The notes: generated by a model not told the origin, from the letters alone. Counted from the first letter of the stretch, positions 18,431 to 29,361 are shown. The stretch is DNA of 64,000 nt from Stutzerimonas stutzeri (GCF_024448985.1 NZ_JAMOII010000013.1:1-64000), one strand, 5' to 3'. Program-made: numbers and translations.

Positions 18431-19546
18431 ATGATCAAGCAGCGTCTGTCCAAACTTTTCATGGCTATCGCTTTGACGGGAGCCGCGAGCTACACGCTTG
18501 CCGCCGACACCATCAAGATCGGTTTGGCCGGTCCGGTCACGGGGGCCGTCGCGCAGTACGGGGACATGCAATTCATCGGTGCCCAGATGGCCATCGAGCA
18601 GATCAACAAGAAGGGCGGCGTCAACGGGCAACAACTGGAAGGCGTCGTGTATGACGACGCCTGCGACCCGAAGCAGGCGGTCGCGGTGGCCAACAAGATC
18701 GTCAATGACGAAATCAGTTTCGTGGTTGGTCACCTGTGCTCCAGCTCGACCCAGCCGGCCTCGGACATTTACGAAGACGAAGGCATTCTGATGATTACCG
18801 CGGCCTCGACCAGCCCGGACATCACCTCGCGCGGTTACGAACTGATCTTCCGCACCATCGGCCTGGACAGCCTGCAGGGCCCGACCGCTGGCAACTTCAT
18901 CGCTGACAATGTCAAGCCGCAGAACGTCGCCGTCATTCACGACAAGCAGCAGTACGGCGAGGGCATCGCCACGGCAGTCAAGCAGACCCTGGAAGAAAAA
19001 GGCGTCAAGGTCAGCGTGTTCGAAGGCATCAACGCCGGCGACAAGGATTTCTCTTCGATGATCTCCAAGCTCAAGCAGGCCGGTGTCGACTTCGTCTATT
19101 ACGGCGGCTATCACCCAGAGCTGGGTCTGCTGCTACGTCAGTCCAAGGAAAAGGGCTTGAACGTGCGCTACATGGGGCCAGAAGGCGTCGGCAACTCGGA
19201 AATTTCCGCTATTGCCGGTGCAGCCTCCGAAGGCATGCTGGTCACTCTGCCGAAATCCTTCGATCAGGATCCTCGCAACCAGGAACTGGTCGAAGCCTTC
19301 AAAGCCAAGAAGCAGGACCCGAGCGGCCCGTTCGTGTTCCCCGCTTACGCCGCAGTCCAGGTTATTGCCGAGGGTATCGAGAAAGCTGGCAGCACCGACA
19401 CCGACAAGGTGGCCGAAGCGCTGCGCAGCAACACCTTCGATACTCCGACCGGCAACCTCTCATTCGACGAGAAGGGAGACCTCAAGGACTTCAACTTCGT
19501 GGTTTACGAATGGCACCAGGACGGCACCAAGACCGAAGCCAAGTGA
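18431..19546 (+). CDS. braC: Branched-chain amino acid ABC transporter binding protein
   Basis: The 371-residue precursor has a signal peptide ending LAADT and a LivJ/BraC-type Leu/Ile/Val-binding fold. Diagnostic segments are KIGLAGPVTGAVAQYG, VGHLCSSSTQPASDIYEDEG (ligand-binding loop, identical in style to P. aeruginosa BraC) and YYGGYHPELGLLLRQ. It delivers branched-chain amino acids (Ala and Thr in some relatives) to the permease encoded downstream. The ATG at 18431 has GGAG about nine bases upstream. The next gene is 255 bases away beyond an attenuator-like terminator, an arrangement that lets the binding protein be made in excess. Confidence 0.9.
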   Translation: MIKQRLSKLFMAIALTGAASYTLAADTIKIGLAGPVTGAVAQYGDMQFIGAQMAIEQINKKGGVNGQQLEGVVYDDACDPKQAVAVANKIVNDEISFVVGHLCSSSTQPASDIYEDEGILMITAASTSPDITSRGYELIFRTIGLDSLQGPTAGNFIADNVKPQNVAVIHDKQQYGEGIATAVKQTLEEKGVKVSVFEGINAGDKDFSSMISKLKQAGVDFVYYGGYHPELGLLLRQSKEKGLNVRYMGPEGVGNSEISAIAGAASEGMLVTLPKSFDQDPRNQELVEAFKAKKQDPSGPFVFPAYAAVQVIAEGIEKAGSTDTDKVAEALRSNTFDTPTGNLSFDEKGDLKDFNFVVYEWHQDGTKTEAK

Positions 19547-19564
19547 GCCAGTAACCACCAACCG

Positions 19565-19596
19565 AAGCCCACGGCACCCGCTGTGGGCTTTGTTTT
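19565..19596 (+). terminator. Terminator/attenuator between braC and braD
   Basis: An 8-bp stem AAGCCCAC / GTGGGCTT is followed by TGTTTT, 18 bases after the braC stop. In this position it probably reduces read-through into the permease genes; a second promoter in the remaining ~200 bases is possible. Confidence 0.75.
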
Positions 19597-19801
19597 AGCT
19601 GATCGGGGCTGACTCGGCCACAAGCACAGGGCCGCCCCAGCAACATCCTTAACCAAGCGAGCAGCCTGCAGAGCTGGCCCGCGTCGAACAGGTAGGTGCG
19701 TGATCCGCACTGAGCCCTTGGCGCTGCATTCTCCATGCAGCGTGTTCGAAGCAGGCCTGCATTGGTAGCGAGCACGGACGCAGGATGTTCAGGAGAATGT
19801 A

Positions 19802-20721
<920 letters not shown>

Positions 20722-20725
<4 letters not shown>

Positions 20726-21978
20726 CTCTGCATCTGCGTACTGCCTTTTTCAGTGCCCTGCTGGTCATCGCCGTCGCGGTGCCGGTATTCGGCCTGAAGC
20801 TCACCACGGTGGGCATCAAGGTCGAGGTCCATGGAGCCGAAGCGTCCACCTTCTGGATCATCGCCGCCTGCGCCGTGGCCATGTTTTTCTGGCAGCTGGT
20901 TCGCACCCGCCTGGCAGCGGGCTGGGCGGCCAGCCCCAGCCTGCCGACCATACCCGCCGGCGCCGGCAACTTCTTTACCCTGCCCTCGACTCAGCGTTAC
21001 ATCATCATCGGCCTGGTGCTGGTGGCGCTCGCTTGGCCATTCTTTGGCTCGCGCGGTGCGGTGGATATCGCAACGCTGATCCTGATCTACGTGATGCTCG
21101 GCCTGGGCCTGAACATCGTGGTGGGTCTGGCCGGTCTGCTCGATCTGGGTTATGTCGGGTTCTATGCCGTCGGTGCCTACACCTACGCGCTGCTCTCGCA
21201 CTACTACGGCTTCGGGTTCTGGCTCAGCCTGCCGATCGCCGGTGCCATGGCGGCGTTGTTCGGTTTTCTGCTGGGCTTTCCGGTGCTGCGGCTGCGGGGC
21301 GATTACCTGGCCATCGTGACCCTGGGCTTCGGTGAGATCATCCGGCTGTTGCTGCGCAACATGACCGAGCTTACCGGTGGACCAAACGGTATCAGCGGCA
21401 TCGACAAGCCGACGCTGTTCGGCCTGTCGTTCGACCGGCGCGCCGCCGAGGGTATGCAAACTTTTCACGAGTTCTTCGGGGTGGATTACGCTTCGATCAA
21501 CAAGGTGATCTTCCTCTATCTGATCGCCCTGCTGCTGGTCCTGCTGACGCTGTTCGTGATCAATCGGCTGTTGCGCATGCCCATTGGCCGGGCTTGGGAA
21601 GCACTACGCGAGGACGAAATCGCCTGTCGCGCGCTGGGGATGAACCCAACGGTGATCAAGCTCTCGGCCTTCACCATCGGTGCGACCTTCGCCGGTTTTG
21701 CCGGCAGCTTCTTCGCCGCTCGCCAGGGCCTGGTTTCGCCGGAATCGTTCACCTTCATCGAGTCGGCCATCATCCTCGCCATCGTAGTACTCGGCGGCAT
21801 GGGCTCGCAGCTGGGCGTAATTCTCGCCGCCATTGTGATGATCCTGCTGCCCGAGCTGATGCGTGAATTCAGTGAGTACCGCATGCTGATGTTCGGCGCC
21901 ATGATGGTGCTGATGATGATCTGGCGTCCGCAGGGCCTGCTACCCATGCAACGTCCACACCTGGAGCTGAAGCGATGA
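20722..21978 (+). CDS. braE: High-affinity branched-chain amino acid permease BraE/LivM
   Basis: The 418-residue membrane protein has the long N-terminal extension typical of Pseudomonas BraE, then [27 protein letters not shown]. The ATPase-coupling loop is [26 protein letters not shown], and the C-terminal segment contains [13 protein letters not shown]. It forms the second half of the pore and overlaps both neighbours by four bases, as expected in this operon. Confidence 0.92.
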
Positions 21979-22742
21979 GCCGCACGATTCTTGAAGTACG
22001 CGGCTTGACCATGCGTTTCGGCGGCCTGCTGGCCGTCAACGGGGTGGGCCTGTCCGTACAGGAAAAGCAGGTGGTGTCGATGATCGGTCCTAACGGCGCC
22101 GGCAAAACCACCGTATTCAACTGCCTGACTGGCTTTTACCAGCCGACATCAGGCGAAATTCTTCTCGATGGCGAGGCGATCCACGGACTGCCGGGCCACA
22201 AAATCGCCCGCAAGGGCGTGGTCCGGACGTTCCAGAACGTGCGCCTGTTCAAGGACATGACCGCCATCGAAAATCTGTTGGTTGCCCAGCACCGGCATCT
22301 CAATACCGGATTCATATCCGGTCTGTTGAAAACCAAGGCGTTCCGTCAAAGCGAACGCGAAGCGATGGATTTCGCCGCGCACTGGCTCGAGCAGGTGAAC
22401 CTGACCGATATCGCCAACCGTCCGGCTGGCACCTTGGCCTATGGTCAGCAACGCCGCCTCGAGATCGCCCGCTGCATGATGACGCGTCCGCGGATCCTCA
22501 TGCTCGACGAACCTGCGGCCGGCCTCAACCCAAAAGAAACCGAAGACCTCAAGGCGCTAATCGGCATGCTGCGCGACACGCACGACGCCACGGTCCTGCT
22601 CATCGAACACGACATGAAGCTGGTCATGAGCATTTCCGACCATATCGTCGTGATCAATCAGGGCTGTCCGCTGGCCGATGGCACGCCAGAGCAGATTCGC
22701 GACAATCCGGACGTGATCAAAGCTTATCTGGGAGAGGCGTAA
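21975..22742 (+). CDS. braF: Branched-chain amino acid ABC transporter ATPase BraF/LivG
   Basis: The 255-residue ATPase has Walker A GPNGAGKT, a LivG-type insertion after the Q-loop ([21 protein letters not shown]), signature [13 protein letters not shown] and Walker [14 protein letters not shown]. The length and insertion separate it from LivF-type ATPases. It starts four bases inside braE and is followed two bases later by braG. Confidence 0.92.
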   Translation: MSRTILEVRGLTMRFGGLLAVNGVGLSVQEKQVVSMIGPNGAGKTTVFNCLTGFYQPTSGEILLDGEAIHGLPGHKIARKGVVRTFQNVRLFKDMTAIENLLVAQHRHLNTGFISGLLKTKAFRQSEREAMDFAAHWLEQVNLTDIANRPAGTLAYGQQRRLEIARCMMTRPRILMLDEPAAGLNPKETEDLKALIGMLRDTHDATVLLIEHDMKLVMSISDHIVVINQGCPLADGTPEQIRDNPDVIKAYLGEA

Positions 22743-22744
22743 CC

Positions 22745-23446
22745 ATGCTGTATTTCGAAAACGTCTCGACTTTCTACGGCAAGATCCAGGCACTGCACAA
22801 CGTTGACGTCGAGGTCCGCAAGGGTGAAATCGTCACGTTGATCGGCGCTAACGGCGCTGGTAAATCGACCTTGCTGATGACGCTATGCGGTACGCCGCAA
22901 GCCTCGTCGGGCAGCATCCGCTTCGAAGGGGATGAGTTAGTCGGCCTGCAGACCTGCGACATCATGCGCAGAGACATCGCGGTGGTGCCTGAAGGGCGGC
23001 GCATCTTTGCCCGCCTGACTGTGGAAGAAAACCTTGCCATGGGTGGCTTCTTCACCAACAAGGCGGACTTCCAGGAGCAGCTGGACAAAGTGCTTTTGCT
23101 GTTCCCACGGCTCAAAGAGCGCTTTCAGCAACGTGGCGGCACCATGTCTGGTGGTGAGCAGCAAATGCTTGCCATCGCCCGGGCTCTTATGAGCAAACCC
23201 AAGCTGCTGCTTCTCGATGAACCGTCGCTGGGTCTGGCACCGATCATCATTCAGCAGATCTTCGAGATCATCGAGCAGTTGCGTGAAGACGGTGTAACCA
23301 TCTTTCTGGTCGAACAGAACGCCAACCAGGCGCTCAAATTGGCCGACCGTGGTTACGTACTTGAAAACGGCCGCATCGTCATGCAGGGAAGCGGTGAAGA
23401 GCTGCTGAGCAACCCCAAGGTGCGCGACGCCTACCTGGGCGGTTAA
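22745..23446 (+). CDS. braG: Branched-chain amino acid ABC transporter ATPase BraG/LivF
   Basis: The 233-residue ATPase has Walker A GANGAGKS, the LivF segment VVPEGRRIFARLTVEENLAMG, signature MSGGEQQMLAIARAL and Walker B LLLLDEPSLGLAP. It closes the braCDEFG operon and is followed by a strong terminator. The full gene order and spacing match the P. aeruginosa bra operon. Confidence 0.92.
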   Translation: MLYFENVSTFYGKIQALHNVDVEVRKGEIVTLIGANGAGKSTLLMTLCGTPQASSGSIRFEGDELVGLQTCDIMRRDIAVVPEGRRIFARLTVEENLAMGGFFTNKADFQEQLDKVLLLFPRLKERFQQRGGTMSGGEQQMLAIARALMSKPKLLLLDEPSLGLAPIIIQQIFEIIEQLREDGVTIFLVEQNANQALKLADRGYVLENGRIVMQGSGEELLSNPKVRDAYLGG

Positions 23447-23464
23447 CGGTCTGGTACAGAAGGA

Positions 23465-23487
23465 GCCGGGCCATGCCCGGCTTTTTT
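23465..23487 (+). terminator. Rho-independent terminator of the bra operon
   Basis: A perfect 7-bp stem GCCGGGC / GCCCGGC with a CAT loop is followed by six T residues, 18 bases after the braG stop. Confidence 0.92.
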
Positions 23488-23704
23488 ATTTGTTGGGTAT
23501 CGATTCGCGCTGGCAAGGCTGCTTGCATGGGTCTACAGCGCCTCGTCAGCGCCCTACCGCAGGGCAGCGTCGCCGCTTAGAGGGGTGACAAGTTCCCGGC
23601 AAGCCACTATCGTACGTCTCGCGCCCAACCTGGTGCGCACCTGGATCAGCAGACAGGGCAAAACTGAGCTGGCAATTCTGAACCTAACTCAGGAGACGCC
23701 GGCC

Positions 23705-25060
23705 ATGACTGCCAGCCGTATCTGGATCAAAAATCCCCTCGCCCTCTTTACCGCCAACGAGCAGAAAGCCGCTGGTGGTCTCGTCATCGACAAGGGCGTC
23801 ATTGTCGAAATGCTCGACGCCGGGCAATCGCCCTCCATGCCTGTAGACAGCACCTTCGATGCGCGTGAACACGTCGTGCTGCCGGGGCTGATTAACACCC
23901 ATCATCACTTCTATCAGACGCTTACCCGCGCCTGGGGTCCGGTGGTCAATCAGCCGCTGTTCCCCTGGCTGAAGACCTTGTATCCGGTCTGGGCACGACT
24001 GACACCGGACCGCCTCGCGCTTGCCAGTAAGGTTGCACTGGCGGAGCTTCTTTTGTCCGGTTGCACCACCGCTGCCGACCATCACTACCTGTTCCCGGAT
24101 GGCCTGGAGAATGCCATCGACGTTCAGATTGAGGCTGTCCGCGAGCTGGGAATGCGCGCCATGCTGACGCGGGGCTCCATGAGTCTGGGAGAAGCCGACG
24201 GAGGCCTGCCCCCGCAGCACACCGTGCAAACGGCTGAAGCGATCCTTGCCGACAGTGAGCGTTTGATCAGCCGTTACCACGAGCGTGGCGATGGTGCGCA
24301 GATCCAGATCGCACTCGCGCCCTGCTCGCCGTTTTCAGTCACTCCGGAAATCATGCGTGCCAGTGCCGCTTTGGCAGAAAAACACGACGTCCGCCTGCAT
24401 ACACACCTGGCGGAGACTCTCGACGAGGAAGACTTCTGCTTGCAGCGCTTCGGCTTGCGCACCGTGGATTATCTGGACAGTGTCGGCTGGTTGTCCGAGC
24501 GCACCTGGCTGGCGCACGGCATCCATTTCAATGATGAAGAAATCGAACGTCTCGGAAAGGCGGGCGTGGGGATCTGCCACTGTCCGAGCTCGAACATGCG
24601 ACTGGCGTCAGGTATCTGCCCAACCGTTGCGCTTGAAGCTGCCGGCGCAATCATCGGCCTCGGCGTGGATGGCTCTGCATCGAACGACGCCTCCAACATG
24701 ATTCTCGAAGCCCGTCAGGCGCTGTATATCCAGCGCCTGCGCTATGGTGCGGAGCAAATCACGCCGGAGCGTGTGCTCGGCTGGGCAACGCGCGGCTCGG
24801 CACGCCTGCTTGGACGTACTGATGTCGGCGAGCTGAGCGTCGGCAAGCAGGCCGACCTGGCCATGTTCAAGCTCGATGAGCTGCGCTTCTCCGGAAGTCA
24901 TGATCCGATCTCAGCACTGCTCCTGTGTGGCGCCGACCGGGCCGACCGAGTCATGGTTGGCGGGCAATGGCGAGTCACCGATGGGCAGATAGAAGGTCTC
25001 GACGTTGCCGGCCTGATTGCCGACCATAGCCAGGCTGCGCGGGCACTCATAGCAGGCTAA
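23705..25060 (+). CDS. 8-oxoguanine deaminase
   Basis: The 451-residue amidohydrolase has the metal and substrate motifs of the cytosine-deaminase-like group: INTHHHFYQTLTRAW, LHTHLAETLDEEDF, WLAHGIHF and ICHCPSSNMRLASG, with the metal-site Asp in GLGVDGSASND. The combination matches Pseudomonas 8-oxoguanine deaminase (PA0142 type), which converts 8-oxoguanine to urate and ammonia. This feeds the urate pathway encoded further on. The ATG at 23705 has AGGAGA eight bases upstream; the longer open frame has no family similarity. It lies between the bra terminator and xdhABC. S-adenosylhomocysteine or atrazine-type deaminases are less likely alternatives. Confidence 0.85.
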   Translation: MTASRIWIKNPLALFTANEQKAAGGLVIDKGVIVEMLDAGQSPSMPVDSTFDAREHVVLPGLINTHHHFYQTLTRAWGPVVNQPLFPWLKTLYPVWARLTPDRLALASKVALAELLLSGCTTAADHHYLFPDGLENAIDVQIEAVRELGMRAMLTRGSMSLGEADGGLPPQHTVQTAEAILADSERLISRYHERGDGAQIQIALAPCSPFSVTPEIMRASAALAEKHDVRLHTHLAETLDEEDFCLQRFGLRTVDYLDSVGWLSERTWLAHGIHFNDEEIERLGKAGVGICHCPSSNMRLASGICPTVALEAAGAIIGLGVDGSASNDASNMILEARQALYIQRLRYGAEQITPERVLGWATRGSARLLGRTDVGELSVGKQADLAMFKLDELRFSGSHDPISALLLCGADRADRVMVGGQWRVTDGQIEGLDVAGLIADHSQAARALIAG

Positions 25061-25405
25061 ACGATAGATCATCGCTCACATGAGCGATGTCCCCTGCGAG
25101 GCATCTCGCGCCGTAACGGTTCAGATTACGGCGCGATCCTCAGCCCGCTCATCGTCAGACACGAGCGGCAGAACCACATGCACCCGTTCCGCCAAGACAT
25201 CGCGCCTGTCGAGGCGAGCAGCAATCTCGGGCTGGCTGAGCCACACTCAACGCATGGACTGACAAGACAAAGCGGCATACGCATTGCTGCGAGGAGTTCG
25301 CTCGTCAAACACGCTGACTTTCGAGTCAGGAATTTGTTGACCTGAGAGTCAGATAAGGCTAATTTCCACTCCAGAGCCCAGAACAAAAATCCCCGGAGGC
25401 CCTCT
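25061..25405. other. Intergenic region with two hairpins and a dyad upstream of xdhA
   Basis: No gene is supported in these 345 bases. Two perfect hairpins follow the deaminase: CATCGCTCA/TGAGCGATG (25070-25089) and CGCGCCGTAA/TTACGGCGCG (25107-25135). Neither has a T-tract. The xdhA-proximal part holds the repeated dyad described separately. One plus-strand frame is open through much of the region, but it has no start with a ribosome-binding site and no recognisable family. Confidence 0.5.
25314..25352. promoter_or_regulatory. Dyad CTGACT-TTCG-AGTCAG with a second related half-repeat upstream of xdhA
   Basis: The perfect 6-bp inverted repeat at 25314-25329 is followed at 25342-25352 by CTGAGAGTCAG, which reuses the AGTCAG half. 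It lies 55-90 bases before the xdhA start. It may be an operator distinct from the TTGTNNACAA sites; the regulator is unknown. Confidence 0.4.
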
Positions 25406-26863
25406 TTGATCCAGTTCCTACTCAATCGAGAACTGCGCCGTGAGCAGACACTCGATCCGAATACCACCGTACTTGAATACCTTCGCGAATACCGCGGCAA
25501 GTCCGGTACTAAAGAAGGCTGCGCGTCCGGTGACTGTGGCGCCTGCACCGTCGTGGTCGGCGAGCTGGACGGCGACCGGCTGCGCTATCGCACGCTCAAC
25601 TCTTGCCTGACCTTCGTTTCCGCCTTGCATGGCAAGCAACTGATCGTCGTCGAAGACCTAAAGGATCAAGGCCAGCTGCACAGCGTCCAGCAGGCGATGG
25701 TCGACTGCCACGGTTCGCAATGCGGCTTCTGCACCCCCGGCTTCGTCATGAGCCTGTTTGCCCTGCAGAAGAATCGGGCTGCGTCAGGTGCCGTCAATGA
25801 ATACGATCCGGCCCAGACCCACGAAGCGCTGGCAGGCAACCTCTGCCGCTGTACCGGCTATCGTCCGATTCTCGAAGCGGCCGAACAAGCCTGCCGCGGC
25901 AAGCAGCCGGACCAGTTCGACGCGCGCGAAGCCGAAACCATCGCCCAGCTGAAAGCCATCGAGCCTCGCGAAACCGCCGAACTGAACAGTGGCGACAAGC
26001 GCTGCCTGTCGCCGCTCACAGTGAGCGATCTGGCCGAGATCTACAGCGCCAACCCTGACGCCCGCCTGCTGGCTGGCGGCACCGACCTGGCGCTGGAAGT
26101 CACCCAGTTCCACCGCGAACTGCCGGTGATGATCTACGTCGGCCACATCGCCGAGATGAAGAAAGTCGAAGTCACAGACGACAGCATCGAAATCGGTGCC
26201 GCCGCCGCGCTGACCGATTGTTACGAAGCGCTGGCCCGCGAATACCCAGATTTCGGCGAGCTGCTCCATCGCTTCGCCTCCCTGCAGATCCGCAACCAGG
26301 GCACCCTGGGCGGCAACATCGGCAACGCCTCGCCCATCGGCGACTCGCCGCCTCTGCTGATCGCCCTCGGCGCGCAGGTTGTACTGCGCAAGGGCAGTAA
26401 CAGCCGCACCCTGCCGCTGCAGGATTACTTCATCGACTACAAGGTCACCGCTCGCGAGCAAGGCGAATTCATCGAGAAGATCATCGTCCCGCGCGCTCGG
26501 CCGGAGCAGATATTCCGCGCCTATAAGGTGTCCAAACGACTGGACGACGATATTTCTGCCGTGTGCGCAGCGTTTGATCTGCGTGTCGAGAATGGCGTGA
26601 TCGCCGACGCACGGATCGCCTTCGGCGGTATGGCGGCAATTCCGAAGCGGGCCGCTGCCTGTGAGGCCGCGCTGAATGGTGCGCCTTTCACCATCGAAAC
26701 GGCCGAACGCGCCTGCGAAGCTCTGGCCCAGGACTTCACGCCACTGACCGACTTCCGTGCCAGCCGCGAATACCGCTTGCTGGTTGCACAGAACCTGCTG
26801 CGCAAGTGCTTCCTGGAACAGCACGCACCGAAAACCGAAACGAGGGTGACCGCTTATGTCTAA
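25406..26863 (+). CDS. xdhA: Xanthine dehydrogenase small subunit (FeS/FAD)
   Basis: The 485-residue subunit has the plant-type [2Fe-2S] domain with Cys39, 44, 47 and 67. The second [2Fe-2S] domain has Cys106, 109, 147 and 149 (CGFCTPGF and CRCTGYRP). From about residue 185 onward there is an FAD-binding domain (LLAGGTDLALEVTQF; GNIGNASPIGDSPP). It relays electrons from the molybdenum site to NAD+. The start is a TTG at 25406 with GGAGG upstream. The stop overlaps the xdhB start by eight bases. Confidence 0.93.
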   Translation: MIQFLLNRELRREQTLDPNTTVLEYLREYRGKSGTKEGCASGDCGACTVVVGELDGDRLRYRTLNSCLTFVSALHGKQLIVVEDLKDQGQLHSVQQAMVDCHGSQCGFCTPGFVMSLFALQKNRAASGAVNEYDPAQTHEALAGNLCRCTGYRPILEAAEQACRGKQPDQFDAREAETIAQLKAIEPRETAELNSGDKRCLSPLTVSDLAEIYSANPDARLLAGGTDLALEVTQFHRELPVMIYVGHIAEMKKVEVTDDSIEIGAAAALTDCYEALAREYPDFGELLHRFASLQIRNQGTLGGNIGNASPIGDSPPLLIALGAQVVLRKGSNSRTLPLQDYFIDYKVTAREQGEFIEKIIVPRARPEQIFRAYKVSKRLDDDISAVCAAFDLRVENGVIADARIAFGGMAAIPKRAAACEAALNGAPFTIETAERACEALAQDFTPLTDFRASREYRLLVAQNLLRKCFLEQHAPKTETRVTAYV

Positions 26864-29252
26864 CCACAACCTTGCCAAGACCCAGGAAGAAATCGCCGCC
26901 CTGTTCAGGCAGGACCTGGTCACCGGCGTCGGTCGGAGCGTCAAGCATGACAGCGCGGACAAGCACGTTTCCGGTGAAGCGGTATATGTCGACGACCGCC
27001 TGGAATTCCCCAACCAGCTGCACGTCTATGCGCGCATGAGTGACCGCGCCCACGCCCGCATCGTCCGCATCGATACCTCGCCCTGCTATCAGGTTCCGGG
27101 CGTGGCCATCGCCATCACCGCCGAAGACGTGCCCGGACAGCTGGACATCGGCCCGGTGGTCGCTGGCGACCCGCTGCTGGCGGACGGCAAGGTCGAGTAC
27201 GTTGGCCAGCCGGTGATCGCCGTAGCCGCCGACAGCCTGGAAACCGCCCGCAAGGCGGCCATGGCCGCGATCATCGAGTATGAGGATCTGGAGCCGGTGA
27301 TCGATGTAGTCGACGCACTGCGCAAAAAGCATTTCGTGCTCGACAGCCACACCCACAAGCGCGGCGACTCCGCCAGCGCACTAGCGACCGCGCCGCGCCG
27401 CTTGCAGGGCACGCTGCATATCGGTGGCCAGGAACACTTCTACCTGGAAACCCAGATCAGCTCGGTAATGCCCACCGAAGACGGTGGCATGATCGTCTAC
27501 ACCTCGACGCAGAACCCCACCGAAGTGCAGAAGCTGGTGGCAGAAGTGCTGGGCGTATCGATGAACAAGATCGTCATCGACATGCGCCGCATGGGCGGCG
27601 GTTTCGGCGGTAAGGAAACCCAGGCCGCAGGCCCCGCGTGCATGTGCGCAGTAATCGCCCACCTCACCGGCCGTCCGACCAAGATGCGCCTGCCGCGCAT
27701 GGAAGACATGACCATGACCGGCAAGCGTCACCCCTTCTACGTCGAATACGACGTGGGCTTCGATGAAGATGGCTTGTTGCACGGCATCCAGATCGACCTG
27801 GCCGGCAACTGCGGCTATTCGCCGGACCTGTCGGGCTCCATCGTCGACCGCGCCATGTTCCATTCGGACAATGCCTATTACCTGGGCGATGCGACCATCC
27901 ACGGTCATCGCTGCAAGACCAACCTGGCCTCCAACACTGCCTACCGCGGCTTCGGCGGCCCACAGGGTATGGTCGCCATCGAGGAGATCATGGACGCCGT
28001 CGCGCGTCACCTCGGCAAGGACCCGCTGGACGTGCGCAAGCGCAACTACTACGGCAAGACCGAGCGCAACGTCACGCCGTACTACCAGACCGTCGAGCAC
28101 AACATGCTCCAGGAGATGACCGCCGAGCTTGAGGCAAGCAGCGAATACGCCAAGCGACGCGAGGAAATCCGTGCGTTCAATGCCAAGAGTCCGGTCCTGA
28201 AAAAAGGTCTGTCGTTGACGCCAGTGAAATTCGGCATCAGCTTTACCGCCACCTTCCTCAACCAGGCCGGCGCGCTGGTGCACATCTATACCGATGGCAG
28301 CATCCATCTGAACCACGGCGGCACCGAAATGGGCCAAGGCCTGAACATCAAGGTCGCGCAGGTCGTGGCCGAGGTATTCCAGGTCGATATCGAGCGCATC
28401 CAGATCACCGCCACCAACACCGATAAGGTACCCAACACCTCGCCGACCGCTGCCTCCAGCGGTGCCGACCTCAACGGCAAGGCCGCACAAAACGCTGCGC
28501 TGATCATCAAGCAGCGCCTGGTCGAGTTCGCAGCACGGCACTACAAGGTCACCGAGGAAGATGTCGAGTTCAGGAACGGCCAGGTGCGCATCCGCGACCA
28601 GTTCATATCGTTCGAGGAGCTGATCCAGCAGGCCTACTTCGGGCAGGTGTCGCTGTCCTCCACAGGCTTCTACCGCACGCCGAAGATCTTTTACGACCGC
28701 GACCAAGCACGTGGACGGCCGTTCTACTACTTCGCCTACGGCGCCGCGTGCTCGGAAGTTATCGTCGATACCCTGACCGGTGAGTACCGCATGCTGCGCA
28801 GCGACATCCTGCACGACGTCGGCGCCTCGCTGAACCCGGCAATCGACATCGGCCAGGTGGAAGGCGGCTTCGTCCAGGGCATGGGTTGGCTGACCATGGA
28901 AGAACTGGTGTGGAACGACAAGGGCAAGCTGATGACCAGCGGCCCGGCCAGTTACAAGGTGCCGGCGGTGGCTGACATGCCGTTGGATCTGCGGGTCAAG
29001 CTGGTGGAAAACCGCAAGAACCCGGAAGACACGGTGTTTCATTCCAAGGCCGTTGGCGAGCCGCCGTTCATGCTCGGCATCTCGGTCTGGTGCGCGATCA
29101 AGGACGCCGTGGCCAGCCTAGCGGACTACAAGGCACAGCCGAAGATCGATGCGCCGGCAACGCCGGAGCGGGTGCTCTGGGGCGTCGAGCAGATGCGCAA
29201 GCTGAAGCAGAACGCCACTGCGGCTGCAACGACGGAAACGACACTGGCCTGA
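26856..29252 (+). CDS. xdhB: Xanthine dehydrogenase molybdenum-binding subunit
   Basis: The 798-residue subunit carries the molybdopterin-binding domains. It has GGGFGGKETQ, the substrate-side arginine region TAYRGFGGPQG, ASSGADLNGKA, and the catalytic Glu735 in AVGEPPFMLG. The enzyme oxidises hypoxanthine to xanthine and urate. The length fits XdhB of bipartite bacterial enzymes and no frameshift is seen. It is translationally coupled to xdhA. The accessory gene xdhC follows after 212 bases containing REP-like palindromes. Confidence 0.93.
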   Translation: MSNHNLAKTQEEIAALFRQDLVTGVGRSVKHDSADKHVSGEAVYVDDRLEFPNQLHVYARMSDRAHARIVRIDTSPCYQVPGVAIAITAEDVPGQLDIGPVVAGDPLLADGKVEYVGQPVIAVAADSLETARKAAMAAIIEYEDLEPVIDVVDALRKKHFVLDSHTHKRGDSASALATAPRRLQGTLHIGGQEHFYLETQISSVMPTEDGGMIVYTSTQNPTEVQKLVAEVLGVSMNKIVIDMRRMGGGFGGKETQAAGPACMCAVIAHLTGRPTKMRLPRMEDMTMTGKRHPFYVEYDVGFDEDGLLHGIQIDLAGNCGYSPDLSGSIVDRAMFHSDNAYYLGDATIHGHRCKTNLASNTAYRGFGGPQGMVAIEEIMDAVARHLGKDPLDVRKRNYYGKTERNVTPYYQTVEHNMLQEMTAELEASSEYAKRREEIRAFNAKSPVLKKGLSLTPVKFGISFTATFLNQAGALVHIYTDGSIHLNHGGTEMGQGLNIKVAQVVAEVFQVDIERIQITATNTDKVPNTSPTAASSGADLNGKAAQNAALIIKQRLVEFAARHYKVTEEDVEFRNGQVRIRDQFISFEELIQQAYFGQVSLSSTGFYRTPKIFYDRDQARGRPFYYFAYGAACSEVIVDTLTGEYRMLRSDILHDVGASLNPAIDIGQVEGGFVQGMGWLTMEELVWNDKGKLMTSGPASYKVPAVADMPLDLRVKLVENRKNPEDTVFHSKAVGEPPFMLGISVWCAIKDAVASLADYKAQPKIDAPATPERVLWGVEQMRKLKQNATAAATTETTLA

Positions 29253-29269
29253 CCGGCTGGAAGCCTGGC

Positions 29270-29361
29270 GTAGGGTGGGCCGAGGCGCGTTCCGCTGAAG
29301 CGGAACGCCGCCCACCCCTCCCTACAACAGAGTCGGATCGTAGGGTGGGCTTCAGCCCACC
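29270..29361. repeat. REP-like palindromes between xdhB and xdhC
   Basis: GTAGGGTGGGC at 29270 faces GCCCACCCC(TC)CCTAC at ~29320-29335, enclosing the inner hairpin GTTCCGC..GCGGAAC. A second compact hairpin, GTAGGGTGGGC-TTCA-GCCCACC, lies at 29340-29361. The same GTAGGGTGGGC/GCCCACCCTAC words recur after guaD. Confidence 0.75.

Noticed and set aside
23511-23527. Sigma-54-like promoter TGGCAAGGCTGCTTGCA before the 8-oxoguanine deaminase gene
   Set aside because: The distance between the GG and GC elements is one base too long for a functional -24/-12 site.
25126-25548. 140-residue minus-strand open frame upstream of xdhA
   Set aside because: It overlaps the start of xdhA in antisense and has no domain or start signal.
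27381-29042. 553-residue minus-strand open frame inside xdhB
   Set aside because: It is antisense to a fully recognisable XdhB and has no family pattern. High-GC third positions create long antisense frames.
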